NCBI GenBank assembly: GCA_944391115.1
Contig: CALXSJ010000001.1
Location: forward strand, 67,169-131,168
Source of the DNA: an uncultured Victivallales bacterium
GTDB lineage: Bacteria; Verrucomicrobiota; Lentisphaeria; Victivallales; UBA1829
Length of the DNA stretch: 64,000 bases
Direction of reading: 5' to 3'
Positions 18,202-26,287 of the stretch are shown in pieces. The position numbers were made by a program, and so were the translations under genes. Each line of letters begins with the position of its first letter. Position 1 is the stretch's first letter. Under the pieces are notes generated by a model that saw only the letters and a program-made list of their open reading frames with translations, had not been told where the DNA came from and ran no database searches.

Positions 18202-19695
18202 TCAGCATGATTCCGTTCCTTCCTGCGTTCTTTTTTCGCACCGGTATCCGGCAAGACAGTTATGACTGTCATGGATTCCGCATTCATATTCATATTCGTG
18301 GAATTCCCCGTTTTCATCTGGGATTGCAGACGCTGATGCAGAAACGGAATACGTGCACCTGAAATATGCCGCATTGTTCAAAAAACCGTATGCATAAGAG
18401 CTGCATGAAGAATCTTCCGGCGCTTTTGCTGTTTCCGCCACTGCGTCACAGTCATAAAAAACGCTTCCATTTGCACCATAAAAACCATATACATCACCTG
18501 ATGTCGAATTTGCCAATGCCTTGCAGTTGTAAAAATAAGAACTTTTCCCTCCTGAAAATCCGCGTGTGTCCGTATTGTCTTTTCCTGTGCAGCGGGCGTT
18601 GCAATGATAAAATTTACTTATTTCGCAATCAAAAAAACCATTGGCGTATAATGCATCACTGTTTATGACTGAATTGCAGGAATAGAAATTGCTGTGATCG
18701 CATCCGGCGAAGCCATAACCGTTTATTCCTTCTTCCATTTCTGACGTGCATTTATAAAAACAAGAGGAATCGCATTCATAAAAACCGAATGCATAAACAT
18801 CATACAAACATTTTATTTTTGAATGACAGTCTACAAAGCAACTGGTGGTTCTGCTGTTGCTTGTGCATTGATAAAATCCTGATACAAAATGTTCGTATTT
18901 CCGGCCGGTATATGCTGCAATCTCTGCATTGCATTTATAAAAATGAGAACCAGAGCAATTTGCAAATCCCGCCGAGCAATGATCGCCGTGCGAATAATAA
19001 GTTTCGAATTCAACATGGCAATTATAAAAAACTCCACCAGTGCAACCCAGAAAACCTCCTGTCAATCTAGAATTTGCAGTCCTTCCATCATCTCTTAATT
19101 TCACGCTGCAGGAATTAAAATAACATTGATAAAGATCATAATAACCAACGCATTGCGTTCTTGAAACATCTATGTCTGCTCCTTCCAGAATGAATTTTTT
19201 GGGCGCGTAAATCGTTGGTTTTCTCAAGCTGTAATGTGCTGTCCCTGAACAAAGTATACGGATATAAGAACAGCACTGATTATTAAGGACGCATGCAATC
19301 TGCTCCAGTGCCCATGTAAGGTTTTTCCATGGATTTTCCTTTGATCCGTCACCGCCTTTGTTCCGTGCGTCAAGACAGGCTTTAATTTCTTCATCGGTAT
19401 GGTTTTCTCCGTCCCAGAAAATGCTGTCGTCCCAGTCGGCGTCCGCGTCAAGATCGCAGTAATAGGTATATGCCATGACTTTTTTCTCCATGACTTCCAC
19501 GAGCTCTTTTCCGTAATCCTCCGGAATGTTGTCAATGTCTTCCGGTTCCGGGATTTCATTGATCTTGAAATCATAGAGCGTGACTTCCTCAAGCGGCGGA
19601 TTGCCGGGAAGCATCAGAAAGGGCGGATTTCTGTATTGCCCCGGCTGCCCCAGGATCGCGCCTTTTTCGTTCATCGGTATGACTGCCGTTTCCAT
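18202..19695 (-). CDS. Cys-rich repeat protein, probable beta-helix tail protein
   Basis: A 497-residue protein. After an N-terminal region of about 150 residues it consists of about eleven imperfect repeats of 25-30 residues of the form GF-x2-C-x2-S-x-FY-x-C-x(n), for example GFLGCTGGVFYNCHV, GFYECDSSCFYKCT and GFAGCDHSNFYSCNS. Such regular G/F/C spacing suggests a right-handed beta-helix with two Cys stacks along the solenoid. Cytoplasmic phage proteins seldom carry this many Cys. I start at ATG 19695 (GGGGAG eight bases upstream). It lies four bases after the upstream stop within the tail operon. Confidence 0.8.
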   Translation of the reverse strand: METAVIPMNEKGAILGQPGQYRNPPFLMLPGNPPLEEVTLYDFKINEIPEPEDIDNIPEDYGKELVEVMEKKVMAYTYYCDLDADADWDDSIFWDGENHTDEEIKACLDARNKGGDGSKENPWKNLTWALEQIACVLNNQCCSYIRILCSGTAHYSLRKPTIYAPKKFILEGADIDVSRTQCVGYYDLYQCYFNSCSVKLRDDGRTANSRLTGGFLGCTGGVFYNCHVEFETYYSHGDHCSAGFANCSGSHFYKCNAEIAAYTGRKYEHFVSGFYQCTSNSRTTSCFVDCHSKIKCLYDVYAFGFYECDSSCFYKCTSEMEEGINGYGFAGCDHSNFYSCNSVINSDALYANGFFDCEISKFYHCNARCTGKDNTDTRGFSGGKSSYFYNCKALANSTSGDVYGFYGANGSVFYDCDAVAETAKAPEDSSCSSYAYGFLNNAAYFRCTYSVSASASAIPDENGEFHEYEYECGIHDSHNCLAGYRCEKRTQEGTESC

Positions 19696-19699
19696 GATG

Positions 19700-20395
19700 T
19701 CACTCCCCGCAAAGGGCATAGCGGAAAATCTGCGGGATTCCGTTGGATGCCGTAGAGTTATGATCCTGCTGAATCGTCACGCGCATGGTTCCTTCCGTGT
19801 CTGTGGTGACGATTGCGCGCCCGAGCTGATAGTAACAGATTCTGGAGGTGTCGGACGGGAGGCAGGAATAGCCTTCCTCCGTGAGATTGACGATTTCGAC
19901 TTTTCCCGCCTGCGCTTCGGTTCCGGCGCTTTCGCTCGACTCGACAGGTGCGGTGTAACGGAGCGCGAAAACGCTTGTTTCGGTGATTTCCCCGGACTGA
20001 TACGGTTCCAGGGAAAACGTGACGTTGTTGACCTTGCAGACGCTGTTTCCGCTGAGTGGCGTCTGATCTGGATCATAGGTTGCGCCGTCCACGATGGCGA
20101 CGGAATATTTTCTGACCGGTTCCCCGTCTTCCCCCGTTTCGTCAGTCTCGATAAGCACGAGCTTGAAGTATCCGGTGTATCTGCCTGCGCCAGATGCGAT
20201 TCCGGCGGCTGTTCCGGGATGGTTCCGCGCGATTGCGCTGATGGTGATTCCGGAAGCGTTCCGATTGATCCGGACGGTCCGGTTGTCGCCCCGGAGCTCA
20301 TGGGTGCGGCAGTATTCGATGAGGGCGTTGATTTTCTCGAAGACTCCGTTCTTGAAACTGTCGCCGCTCCTGAGTTTTTCTGGGAGTCCGGTCAT
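19700..20395 (-). CDS. Tail-module structural protein of unknown function
   Basis: A 231-residue protein starting MTGLPEKLRSGDSFKNGVFE, with a central beta-rich part (YFKLVLIETDETGEDGEP, AIVDGATYDPDQTPLSG) and a C-terminal half ending GIPQIFRYALCGE. ATG 20395 has GGAGGAGG six bases upstream and overlaps the preceding stop by four bases (ATGA). The INALIEYCR near the N-terminus is like the first helix of several phage baseplate-hub proteins in Lentisphaerota and Bacteroidota prophages, but I cannot name a family. Confidence 0.65.
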   Translation of the reverse strand: MTGLPEKLRSGDSFKNGVFEKINALIEYCRTHELRGDNRTVRINRNASGITISAIARNHPGTAAGIASGAGRYTGYFKLVLIETDETGEDGEPVRKYSVAIVDGATYDPDQTPLSGNSVCKVNNVTFSLEPYQSGEITETSVFALRYTAPVESSESAGTEAQAGKVEIVNLTEEGYSCLPSDTSRICYYQLGRAIVTTDTEGTMRVTIQQDHNSTASNGIPQIFRYALCGE

Positions 20396-21171
20396 GATTT
20401 TCCTCCTCCGTAGAGATCGCCGTCCCATCCTTTGGCATCGCCGGAACGGGTGTAGGAGAGTGTGGCGATCCAGTATTTGCCGTTCCAGGAGACGCTTGCG
20501 GAGTCGCACTTCCAGTTCCCGCCGGTGATGCCGAACGTCTGATCCGGACTTGAGATTCTGTTGAGTTTTCCGCAGATCATTTTTCCGGCGCGCGCGGGGG
20601 AGGGGAATTTTGCGGATTCGGTCACCTGATAGGTTGCCACGTCATAGGATTCCATGCTGGGCTTCTGCGGTTCCGCCATGATTCTCCACGTTCTGCCGTC
20701 GGCGTCTTTTCCGGGCGGCAGTTCGCCGGCGGATTTGATCCATTTGAATTTTTCCGCGTCATCCCCTTCCAGGAGCAGATTTTTTGCATCTTTCCACCAT
20801 GCCGGGATCTGGAGGACGTCATTCCGTGCGCCGAGATAGTAATTCCAGTTCGCGCGGTAATCCGGATGGGATTCCAGGGGCATGGAGAGCATGCCGCAGG
20901 AGAGCTGTGCGGATTTTTTTCCGTAGCTGTCGTCCGGCGCGGCGACATTCAGGTTGCCGAGCGTGTTCTGATATCTGATTTCGCACTGCCAGAGATCGCC
21001 GTCGCTCTGGGATACCGCCGCGGAGACCACTTTTCTTCCGGAGGATGCCGGACTGATCTGCTGCTCCTCCATCAGCGCGGTCATTTCCTCGCGCGTTCCG
21101 TAATAGGTGACCGTGTCGCTCCGCCCGCTTTCGCTGCGTTCCCCCTGAATGGACTGATACTTGATGTTCAT
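20392..21171 (-). CDS. Tail-module protein of unknown function
   Basis: A 259-residue, Trp-rich soluble protein (NWNYYLGARNDVLQIPAWWK about 108-127; TGGNWKCDSASVSWNGKYWI about 220-239). It follows the tape-measure gene by two bases and overlaps the next gene by four, so it is probably a distal-tail or baseplate component. No signal peptide, no named domain. Confidence 0.65.
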   Translation of the reverse strand: MNIKYQSIQGERSESGRSDTVTYYGTREEMTALMEEQQISPASSGRKVVSAAVSQSDGDLWQCEIRYQNTLGNLNVAAPDDSYGKKSAQLSCGMLSMPLESHPDYRANWNYYLGARNDVLQIPAWWKDAKNLLLEGDDAEKFKWIKSAGELPPGKDADGRTWRIMAEPQKPSMESYDVATYQVTESAKFPSPARAGKMICGKLNRISSPDQTFGITGGNWKCDSASVSWNGKYWIATLSYTRSGDAKGWDGDLYGGGKS

Positions 21172-21173
21172 GA

Positions 21174-22925
21174 TTAAAACTTCCCTATGTCAGCGATTGT
21201 TTTTGTGATCTTCTCAAGAAGCTCATTGGTCTTCTTATGATATTCCGCGATCTGCCACCCGACCGTGTCCCTGTCCGGTGTGGCGGCTCCCGTTGCAAAT
21301 CCGCCGCGTGACGTCAGCGAGCCGGTCCGGATGGAGAGGTCTCCGGGGGCGGGGGCGTTCCTGCTGTCCCGTTCCCATGTCAGATCGGCAAGCCCCGTCA
21401 CTCTGGCCTTTTCCTGTCTGGTCAGGGCGCTTCCTTTGATTGATTCCGCTTCGCAGACGGCTTTTTCCCGTTCCGTCCGCCCGCCCTGTTCTGTTCGCCG
21501 CGGCGTCGCCTGCCGGATGCTTTTGCGCTCCGCCAGGACCGCATCGACTTTTTCCTTGGAAAGGCGGATGCCCTGCTGTTCCAGTTCGTTGATGAATTTC
21601 AGACGTTCGGCCTCTTCGGTCAAGCCGCGATTGAGCAGATCCTGATATTGATTGTTGAAACGTTCCCGTTTCAGAAAAGCGTTTGCTTTTTCCTCCTCGC
21701 GCGCGGTTTTTCTGGAGACCTGGTCGGCGCTGCCCTGAAAAGTTTTTTCCTTTTCTCCTGTTCGTGCCATGGCGCCGAGTCCGGCATCCGTCATTGCCCG
21801 GTCCAGATTCCGGTAGGCGGCTTCGGCTTCCGGGGTGGAGGCGGCGTGCTTTCCCGTATAGGCAGCCGCGTTTCGTTTCATTTCCGCAATTTCCGGGTCC
21901 GAGTAATTTCCCGACGCTTCGGCTTTTGCGATGGCGTCTTCCACCCCGTGTGCACGATCGTAATTGCGCGCATGAAACGCTTTTTTCTCCATTTGGCGTT
22001 TCCGGTTGTCGAACTCCGTTTCGGGATCTTTTTTCCGCAATTCGTTCCGTTTTTTCTGGAGCGCCATCATTTGTTTCACCAATGCGGTCTGCATCTCTGC
22101 GGCTTTCATTGCGTTTTCGCTTGTGCGTCCGCCGCTCAGCACATTGTTCCAGTAAGAATCCGCATCGATGATTTTGTTATAGGCATCACGCTGTGCACGC
22201 ATCTCCTTGAGCTGCCTGTCGATGTCGGCAAGTTCTTCCTTGTGCTGTTTTTTTCCGACTTCCCGCATCGCATCATCCAGACCCGTGATCCGCCCCGTCG
22301 TTTCGTCGATGCTGACGCCGAGCCCGGCATAGGATTTCTTCAGCTGCTCGATCAGTTTCAACGCTTCGGATTTCTGTTCACAGGAGAGCATCTCTTCCGA
22401 CGAAAGCGCCTGAAGCTGTTTCAGCGCGTCGCTTTCTGACTGTCTCTGCCGGTCGTTTGCCGCCGCAAGCTTTTCTGTCTCCTGCACATTCGCGCCATAA
22501 AGATCCACCTGATCCTGCAGTGGCTTGCTGGTTTTTGCATCCACCATTGCATTTGCTGTTCTTTTGACCCCTTCGATGCCTAATTCCGTCAATACGTTGA
22601 GCCCGACTCCTTTTGCATAATCCGGGAGATTTCCGGCAGCGCCTTTCACTTTCCCTGCGACTTCCTTTATCCCGGTTCCGACATTTTTCGCCATTTCCGG
22701 GAATCCCTGAATCCCCTTGCGGATTCCCTTTCCGAGGCTTTTGAGTGTGTTGTCCGCCATTCCCGGCAGCGCAGTGATTTTTTTCGAGATCAGGTTTCCG
22801 GCTTTTGTTCCGAATGTCTGGAGAAAACCGGAAAACCTTTGACTGGCTTTTTCCGTGGCATCCGCAAATTTTCCCAATGCTTGGCGGGTGCGGAGAAGGA
22901 TGCTTTCCAAATCTTCTTTTGCCAT
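21174..22925 (-). CDS. Tape-measure-like tail protein
   Basis: A 583-residue, almost wholly helical protein. The N-terminal 120 residues contain an amphipathic Gly/Ala-rich stretch (GIKEVAGKVKGAAGNLPDYA, about 86-105), then long Lys/Glu/Gln-rich coiled coils (ADIDRQLKEMRAQRDAYNKI, KQMMALQKKRNELRKKDPE), and a C-terminal part ending EYHKKTNELLEKITKTIADI. This is the make-up of phage tape-measure proteins, which set tail length. It is short for the class; if 1.5 angstrom per residue holds, the tail would be under about 90 nm. It is the first gene of the block after the inverted cassette. Confidence 0.75.
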   Translation of the reverse strand: MAKEDLESILLRTRQALGKFADATEKASQRFSGFLQTFGTKAGNLISKKITALPGMADNTLKSLGKGIRKGIQGFPEMAKNVGTGIKEVAGKVKGAAGNLPDYAKGVGLNVLTELGIEGVKRTANAMVDAKTSKPLQDQVDLYGANVQETEKLAAANDRQRQSESDALKQLQALSSEEMLSCEQKSEALKLIEQLKKSYAGLGVSIDETTGRITGLDDAMREVGKKQHKEELADIDRQLKEMRAQRDAYNKIIDADSYWNNVLSGGRTSENAMKAAEMQTALVKQMMALQKKRNELRKKDPETEFDNRKRQMEKKAFHARNYDRAHGVEDAIAKAEASGNYSDPEIAEMKRNAAAYTGKHAASTPEAEAAYRNLDRAMTDAGLGAMARTGEKEKTFQGSADQVSRKTAREEEKANAFLKRERFNNQYQDLLNRGLTEEAERLKFINELEQQGIRLSKEKVDAVLAERKSIRQATPRRTEQGGRTEREKAVCEAESIKGSALTRQEKARVTGLADLTWERDSRNAPAPGDLSIRTGSLTSRGGFATGAATPDRDTVGWQIAEYHKKTNELLEKITKTIADIGKF

Positions 22926-23066
22926 TTCAGTTCTTCCTGTTTTTTTACTTTTATAATTGTTTCCTTAATCGGCTTTTCTTCTGTTTTCTGCTTGTATCCC
23001 AATGGAAATCCTGTTATAGTAACTGAGGATGAAGTTCTGAATGAAAAAATCCTGAAGGAGTGTATG

Positions 23067-23573
23067 ATGGAATTGCGATGGTATCAGCGCCAGCCGTGGA
23101 AATTCATAGTGATTGTTGTTCTTCTCTGTGCCGCTCCGGCCAGCGGCTTTGTGATATTCGGTCTATTGATGTTCATGTACTGGCAGGATTTTTTTCCGCC
23201 TCCGATTCCGGCGGAGTATCTCACGTTCGATGGTTACGAGAACCCCGATCTTTACCGTCTCAAGCGCCGAATCCGCCGGCGTCTTTTTCTTGCCGATGTG
23301 TGGGGATGGATGGCTGTATTTGCATTTGGAGGGGCGATTCCTGCCGCTTATCGTTTTGGTGAAGGTGACGGAGCACTTGTAATATTGTTCGGTGGCTGGT
23401 TTCTGGCCACCGTGTTTGTGATGCTGCTTGTTTCCATGAGAGGCCTGATCCCGTATCTGATAGCAGAATACGAGTATCGCATGAGCGAATCGCCATACAC
23501 GGTGGCAGACAATATTCCGCCAAGTCTGACGATTTCCGGCAATGACAGCCCCCCGGACAGTCCGGAGAAATGA
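23067..23573 (+). CDS. Multi-span membrane protein, duplicated copy 1 (inverted cassette)
   Basis: A 168-residue protein with hydrophobic segments at about residues 11-36 (IVIVVLLCAAPASGFVIFGL), 82-97 and 106-128 (VILFGGWFLATVFVMLLVSM), a basic stretch LKRRIRRRLF between, and a polar Pro-rich tail ending DSPPDSPEK. AAGGAG lies six bases before ATG 23067; the ATG at 23064 is a near alternative, but copy 2 keeps only the equivalent of 23067. It is read on the plus strand, opposite to the tail genes on both sides. No family is recognised. Position suggests cargo (a moron) such as an immunity or exclusion factor, which is inference. Confidence 0.75.
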   Translation: MELRWYQRQPWKFIVIVVLLCAAPASGFVIFGLLMFMYWQDFFPPPIPAEYLTFDGYENPDLYRLKRRIRRRLFLADVWGWMAVFAFGGAIPAAYRFGEGDGALVILFGGWFLATVFVMLLVSMRGLIPYLIAEYEYRMSESPYTVADNIPPSLTISGNDSPPDSPEK

Positions 23574-23641
23574 TCCGCCTCTTACCGCCAGCGGTTTTCT
23601 TTTGCGGAAATTTTGAATGCAAAATCCTGAAGGAGTGTGCG

Positions 23642-24160
23642 ATGGAATTGCGATGGTATCAGCGCCAGCCGTGGAAATTCATAGTGATTGTTGTTCTTCT
23701 CTGTGCCGCTCCGGCCAGCGGCTTTGTGATATTCGGTCTATTGATGATCTTGTACTGGCAGGATTTTTTTCCGCCCCCGATTCCGGCGGAGTATCTCACG
23801 TTCAATGGTCGCGAGAACCCCGATCTTTACCGTCTCAAGCGCCGAATCCGCCGACGTCTTTTTCTTGGCGATGTGTGGGGATGGATGGCGATATTTGCGT
23901 TTGGGGGGGCGATTCCTGCCGCTTTTTGCATCGGGAAACAACATCCGGGAACCGATGTGGGAATTGCAATACTGTTTGGTGGCTGGTTTCTGGCCACCGT
24001 GTTTGTGATGCTGCTTGTTTCCATGAGAGGCCTGATCCCGTATCTGATAGCAGAATACGAGTATCGCATGAGCGAATCGCCATACACGGTGGCGGATAAT
24101 ATTCCGCCAAGTCTGACGATTTCCGGCAATGACAGCCCCCCGGACAGTCCGGAAAAGTGA
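23642..24160 (+). CDS. Multi-span membrane protein, duplicated copy 2 (inverted cassette)
   Basis: A 172-residue near copy of the preceding gene. The first 65 residues and the last 50 are almost identical, also at the DNA level including the ribosome site (AAGGAGTGT). The difference is concentrated in one loop: copy 1 has YRFGEGDGAL where copy 2 has FCIGKQHPGTDVG. This means a recent tandem duplication of a unit of about 575 bases, with divergence limited to one loop between membrane segments 2 and 3. That is what one expects if the loop is the specificity part. Confidence 0.75.
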   Translation: MELRWYQRQPWKFIVIVVLLCAAPASGFVIFGLLMILYWQDFFPPPIPAEYLTFNGRENPDLYRLKRRIRRRLFLGDVWGWMAIFAFGGAIPAAFCIGKQHPGTDVGIAILFGGWFLATVFVMLLVSMRGLIPYLIAEYEYRMSESPYTVADNIPPSLTISGNDSPPDSPEK

Positions 24161-24198
24161 TCTTTCTCTTTTTTTTGATGATTTTTGATTTTTATTAT

Positions 24199-24227
24199 TT
24201 GACATTGTTTGATGTTTCTTTTATATT
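24199..24227 (+). promoter_or_regulatory. Near-consensus sigma-70 promoter
   Basis: TTGACA (24199-24204), a 17-base spacer and TATATT (24222-24227). The predicted start near 24234 leaves a leader of about 27 bases before the proposed AUA start at 24261, and includes the GAGGG ribosome site. Confidence 0.75.
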
Positions 24228-24260
24228 AGCATATCGAAAACAAACAAAAAGAGGGTAGTC

Positions 24261-24689
24261 ATACACACAACATGTCCGCATTGCAAACAGGTCTACGAAG
24301 TTGAACCGCAGTATCTCGGGCGCCGGATCGAATGCCAGAAATGCAAACAGGAATTTACAATTGAAAACTCTCCCGTTCCTTCTGTGCCGCCTGTGCCCCT
24401 CCAGGCAAAACCCGTCAATGCGGAGGAAAAGTTCAAAGCTCCGCTCCTTTCCATAATTTTCAATATCCTCGGATATGTCTCTCTGGCTTTGTTTCTTTTC
24501 TGTCTTGCCGGCTCGGTGATCCTGATTGTTCAACGGGATTTTGCCGGGGCCGGAACAACTCTGTACGCGGTCGGCATCGTTCTTCTGAACGCATTGCTCA
24601 TGTTCGGATTGTCGCAGGTGGTCCGCGCCATTTCCGAAACGGCGTTCAATACGCGCCAGCTCCTGAAACTCCAGCGCGAAAAGTCCTGA
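24261..24689 (+). CDS. Zinc-ribbon membrane protein, probable AUA start
   Basis: The frame codes an MJ0042-type zinc ribbon near its N-terminus (TCPHCKQVYEVEP, then LGRRIECQKCKQEF, Cys pairs about residues 5/8 and 24/27), a Pro-rich linker, two transmembrane segments (IIFNILGYVSLALFLFCLAG about 59-78; TTLYAVGIVLLNALLMFGL about 95-113) and an amphipathic C-terminal helix. No ATG, GTG or TTG lies in frame before the zinc ribbon and after the upstream stop at 24210. The only codon with a properly spaced ribosome site (GAGGG, five bases) is ATA 24261. A shorter start at GTG 24384 would delete the ribbon. It is the third gene of the inverted cassette and has its own promoter. Confidence 0.7.
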   Translation: MHTTCPHCKQVYEVEPQYLGRRIECQKCKQEFTIENSPVPSVPPVPLQAKPVNAEEKFKAPLLSIIFNILGYVSLALFLFCLAGSVILIVQRDFAGAGTTLYAVGIVLLNALLMFGLSQVVRAISETAFNTRQLLKLQREKS

Positions 24690-24694
24690 CGGAA

Positions 24695-25408
24695 TCACCT
24701 GCCGCCGGCACGGAGATACTCCTCCGCCAGATGCATCGTGTATTCGTAAATTTCCCGGCGGAGTTCCGCATTGCTCCGTCTGCGGATGTCCGCCCCGGGG
24801 TTTTTCCGCCGCATCGCCTGTATGAAATAGAAACAGCATGCGGCCAGACTCATTTCGAACATCACGCGGGAGGCGCTCTCGTTGCTTTCCCGCGCGACCG
24901 TCGAACAGAGTCTCGTGAGCCAGTCGATGTCAAAGGCCGGCGGCGCGGACCCCTTCTCCGCGGCATGTTCCGGCAGCATCCGCAGCGGACGGAAGGCCCG
25001 GGAGATCAGTTCGCAGATCAGGTTTCCCGCTTCCCCGTAGTCGATCCCGTTTTTTCCGCAGAAGCCGATAGCCGCGGCGGCAATCTCCGCCGGCGGGCGT
25101 TGCAGTTCCTCCCATTTGCGTGAAAGCAGGAAGACGGCGATGTCCGTATCCAGATCGTCCGCATGTTCGAAGTCTGAAGCATAGGCGTTGCCTGTCGCCC
25201 AGAGATACGCCCAGAGGGCCGGGGTCGGCGGATGGAGTTCCAGCGGCCCGAGGCTGAAGGAAAAACGGAGAGCGTTTCTCAGTCCGAGATACTCATCCCG
25301 TCTGTCATATTGCGAGTCTTCCAGTTCCCGCAGATGCGGGTCTTCCGCAAGAAGCCTCTGGAATTCCGCCGATGCGGCAAGGGTTCTGAGCTGGTTTACC
25401 GTAAACAT
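24695..25408 (-). CDS. Tail-module protein of unknown function (position of a tail assembly chaperone)
   Basis: A 237-residue, mostly helical soluble protein starting MFTVNQLRTLAASAEFQRLL, with FSLGPLELHPPTPALWAYLW (about 51-70) and ACCFYFIQAMRRKNPGADI (about 190-208). The L-x-P-x-TPA-x-W type region and the general size recall phage proteins that lie between the tail tube and tape measure and act as assembly chaperones. No frameshift signal is evident. The gene ends five bases from the stop of the convergent zinc-ribbon gene. Confidence 0.6.
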   Translation of the reverse strand: MFTVNQLRTLAASAEFQRLLAEDPHLRELEDSQYDRRDEYLGLRNALRFSFSLGPLELHPPTPALWAYLWATGNAYASDFEHADDLDTDIAVFLLSRKWEELQRPPAEIAAAAIGFCGKNGIDYGEAGNLICELISRAFRPLRMLPEHAAEKGSAPPAFDIDWLTRLCSTVARESNESASRVMFEMSLAACCFYFIQAMRRKNPGADIRRRSNAELRREIYEYTMHLAEEYLRAGGR

Positions 25409-25492
25409 GAGAAACGCCTCCGTGTTTGTTTATTTCCACTGTTCCGTTTATGTTTTCATTTGCATTTTCCGCATTTCCCTTACAGAAAAGAC

Positions 25493-25585
25493 GGAAAAAT
25501 GCGGGCGCATTTTTCCCGGGGTCAAGGGGCTTTGACCCTTGTCGCGGTCCGGCGGCGAACCGCCGGTCGCGCGCGGCGCGAAATC
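25493..25585 (+). repeat. Multi-hairpin interspersed repeat, class B, copy 2
   Basis: Four hairpins in a row on the plus strand: GGAAAAATGC-GGGC-GCATTTTTCC (25493-25516), CAAGGG..CCCTTG (25523-25541, with an alternative GGTCAA..TTGACC pairing), CCGGCGG-CGAA-CCGCCGG (25549-25566) and TCGCGC-GCG-GCGCGA (25567-25581), ending AAATC. It corresponds unit by unit to the minus strand of 13484-13572. It sits between two tail genes, antisense to their transcription. Confidence 0.9.
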
Positions 25586-25616
25586 TTCCTTTCCGTAACA
25601 AGGGAGCCGGACCGCA

Positions 25617-25964
25617 TTACACCGTTTCCGCCGCGTAGGGATCAATTTCGGCGGAATCCGCGGTGCGTGCCGAGAGTGTCACTTCGGCATAGCCGGTATT
25701 GGTTTCGTTCTGGTCGACGCTTTCGATGATGTAGTCCTTTTCGCCGAGCGTGAGCTTGGAACCTGGCTCAATCGTGATCGCTTCCGCGTCAAGGAGCCCG
25801 GTCACGCTGATGGTTTCCCCGGTGGAATAGGCCTTGAGATCGGTCACCTGTCCCTTTTCATTGCGCGCCTCGGCGATTTCCGCGGTGCGGTTTCTGGTGA
25901 GGGAGTTGACGACGATCCCCGAGATTCCCGTGGTTGTAGTGATGATGCCGAACTGTTTTGCCAT
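25617..25964 (-). CDS. Small phage tail/connector-like protein
   Basis: A 115-residue beta-rich protein starting MAKQFGIITTTTGISGIVV, with TVTGLLDAEAITIEPGSK-like content (GETISVTGLLDAEAITIEPG) and ending IDPYAAETV. The size and fold pattern (short strands around GEKDYIIESVDQNETNTGY) suit a tail-tube or head-tail connector subunit. It is the most upstream gene of the minus-strand tail block: beyond it lie 320 bases without a phage gene and then housekeeping genes. I start at 25964 with AAAGGA ten bases upstream. Confidence 0.65.
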   Translation of the reverse strand: MAKQFGIITTTTGISGIVVNSLTRNRTAEIAEARNEKGQVTDLKAYSTGETISVTGLLDAEAITIEPGSKLTLGEKDYIIESVDQNETNTGYAEVTLSARTADSAEIDPYAAETV

Positions 25965-26287
25965 GTCAGGCCGTCCTTTCCTTTTCCGCATCGGGTCCGA
26001 TGCGTTTTTCCTGTTTCCGCCGTCCGCCCCGTGCGTTGCGGCGTCCGCTTCCGCGCTGTTTCCGTTCCGGAATCTTTTGCGCTGCGGTTTTCATTCTGCG
26101 ACAAGCGTCAAACAGATTTGCCCGGAAAAGTGGTGTTTCCCTTCCGGAACCGGTGGAAAAAACCGTCAAAGACGGGGATGCTCCTGTGCGCTTTTTTTCG
26201 CGATTCGTCCGGTGCGGCGTTTGTTTCCGCGGCGTTTGCGGTTATATTATCGGCGTGAAATAATTTTGCCGCGAAAGGATTGAGTGT
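25965..26287. other. Spacer upstream of the tail module
   Basis: About 320 bases between the first tail gene (-) and the lipoprotein gene (+). A basic, low-complexity minus-strand frame (25966-26169, TTG start) ends against the tail gene, but its Arg/Lys/Gly-rich translation and lack of a ribosome site make it doubtful. A TATATT at about 26243 could serve the plus-strand operon. No integrase, repressor or attachment-site repeat is visible here. Confidence 0.4.

Noticed and set aside
18202-19695. Diversity-generating retroelement target in the repeat protein
   Set aside because: No reverse transcriptase gene, template repeat or adenine-substituted copy is visible in the window.
25966-26169. 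Possible 67-residue basic protein upstream of the first tail gene
   Set aside because: TTG start without a ribosome site, low-complexity Arg/Lys/Gly content; kept only as a remark in the spacer entry.
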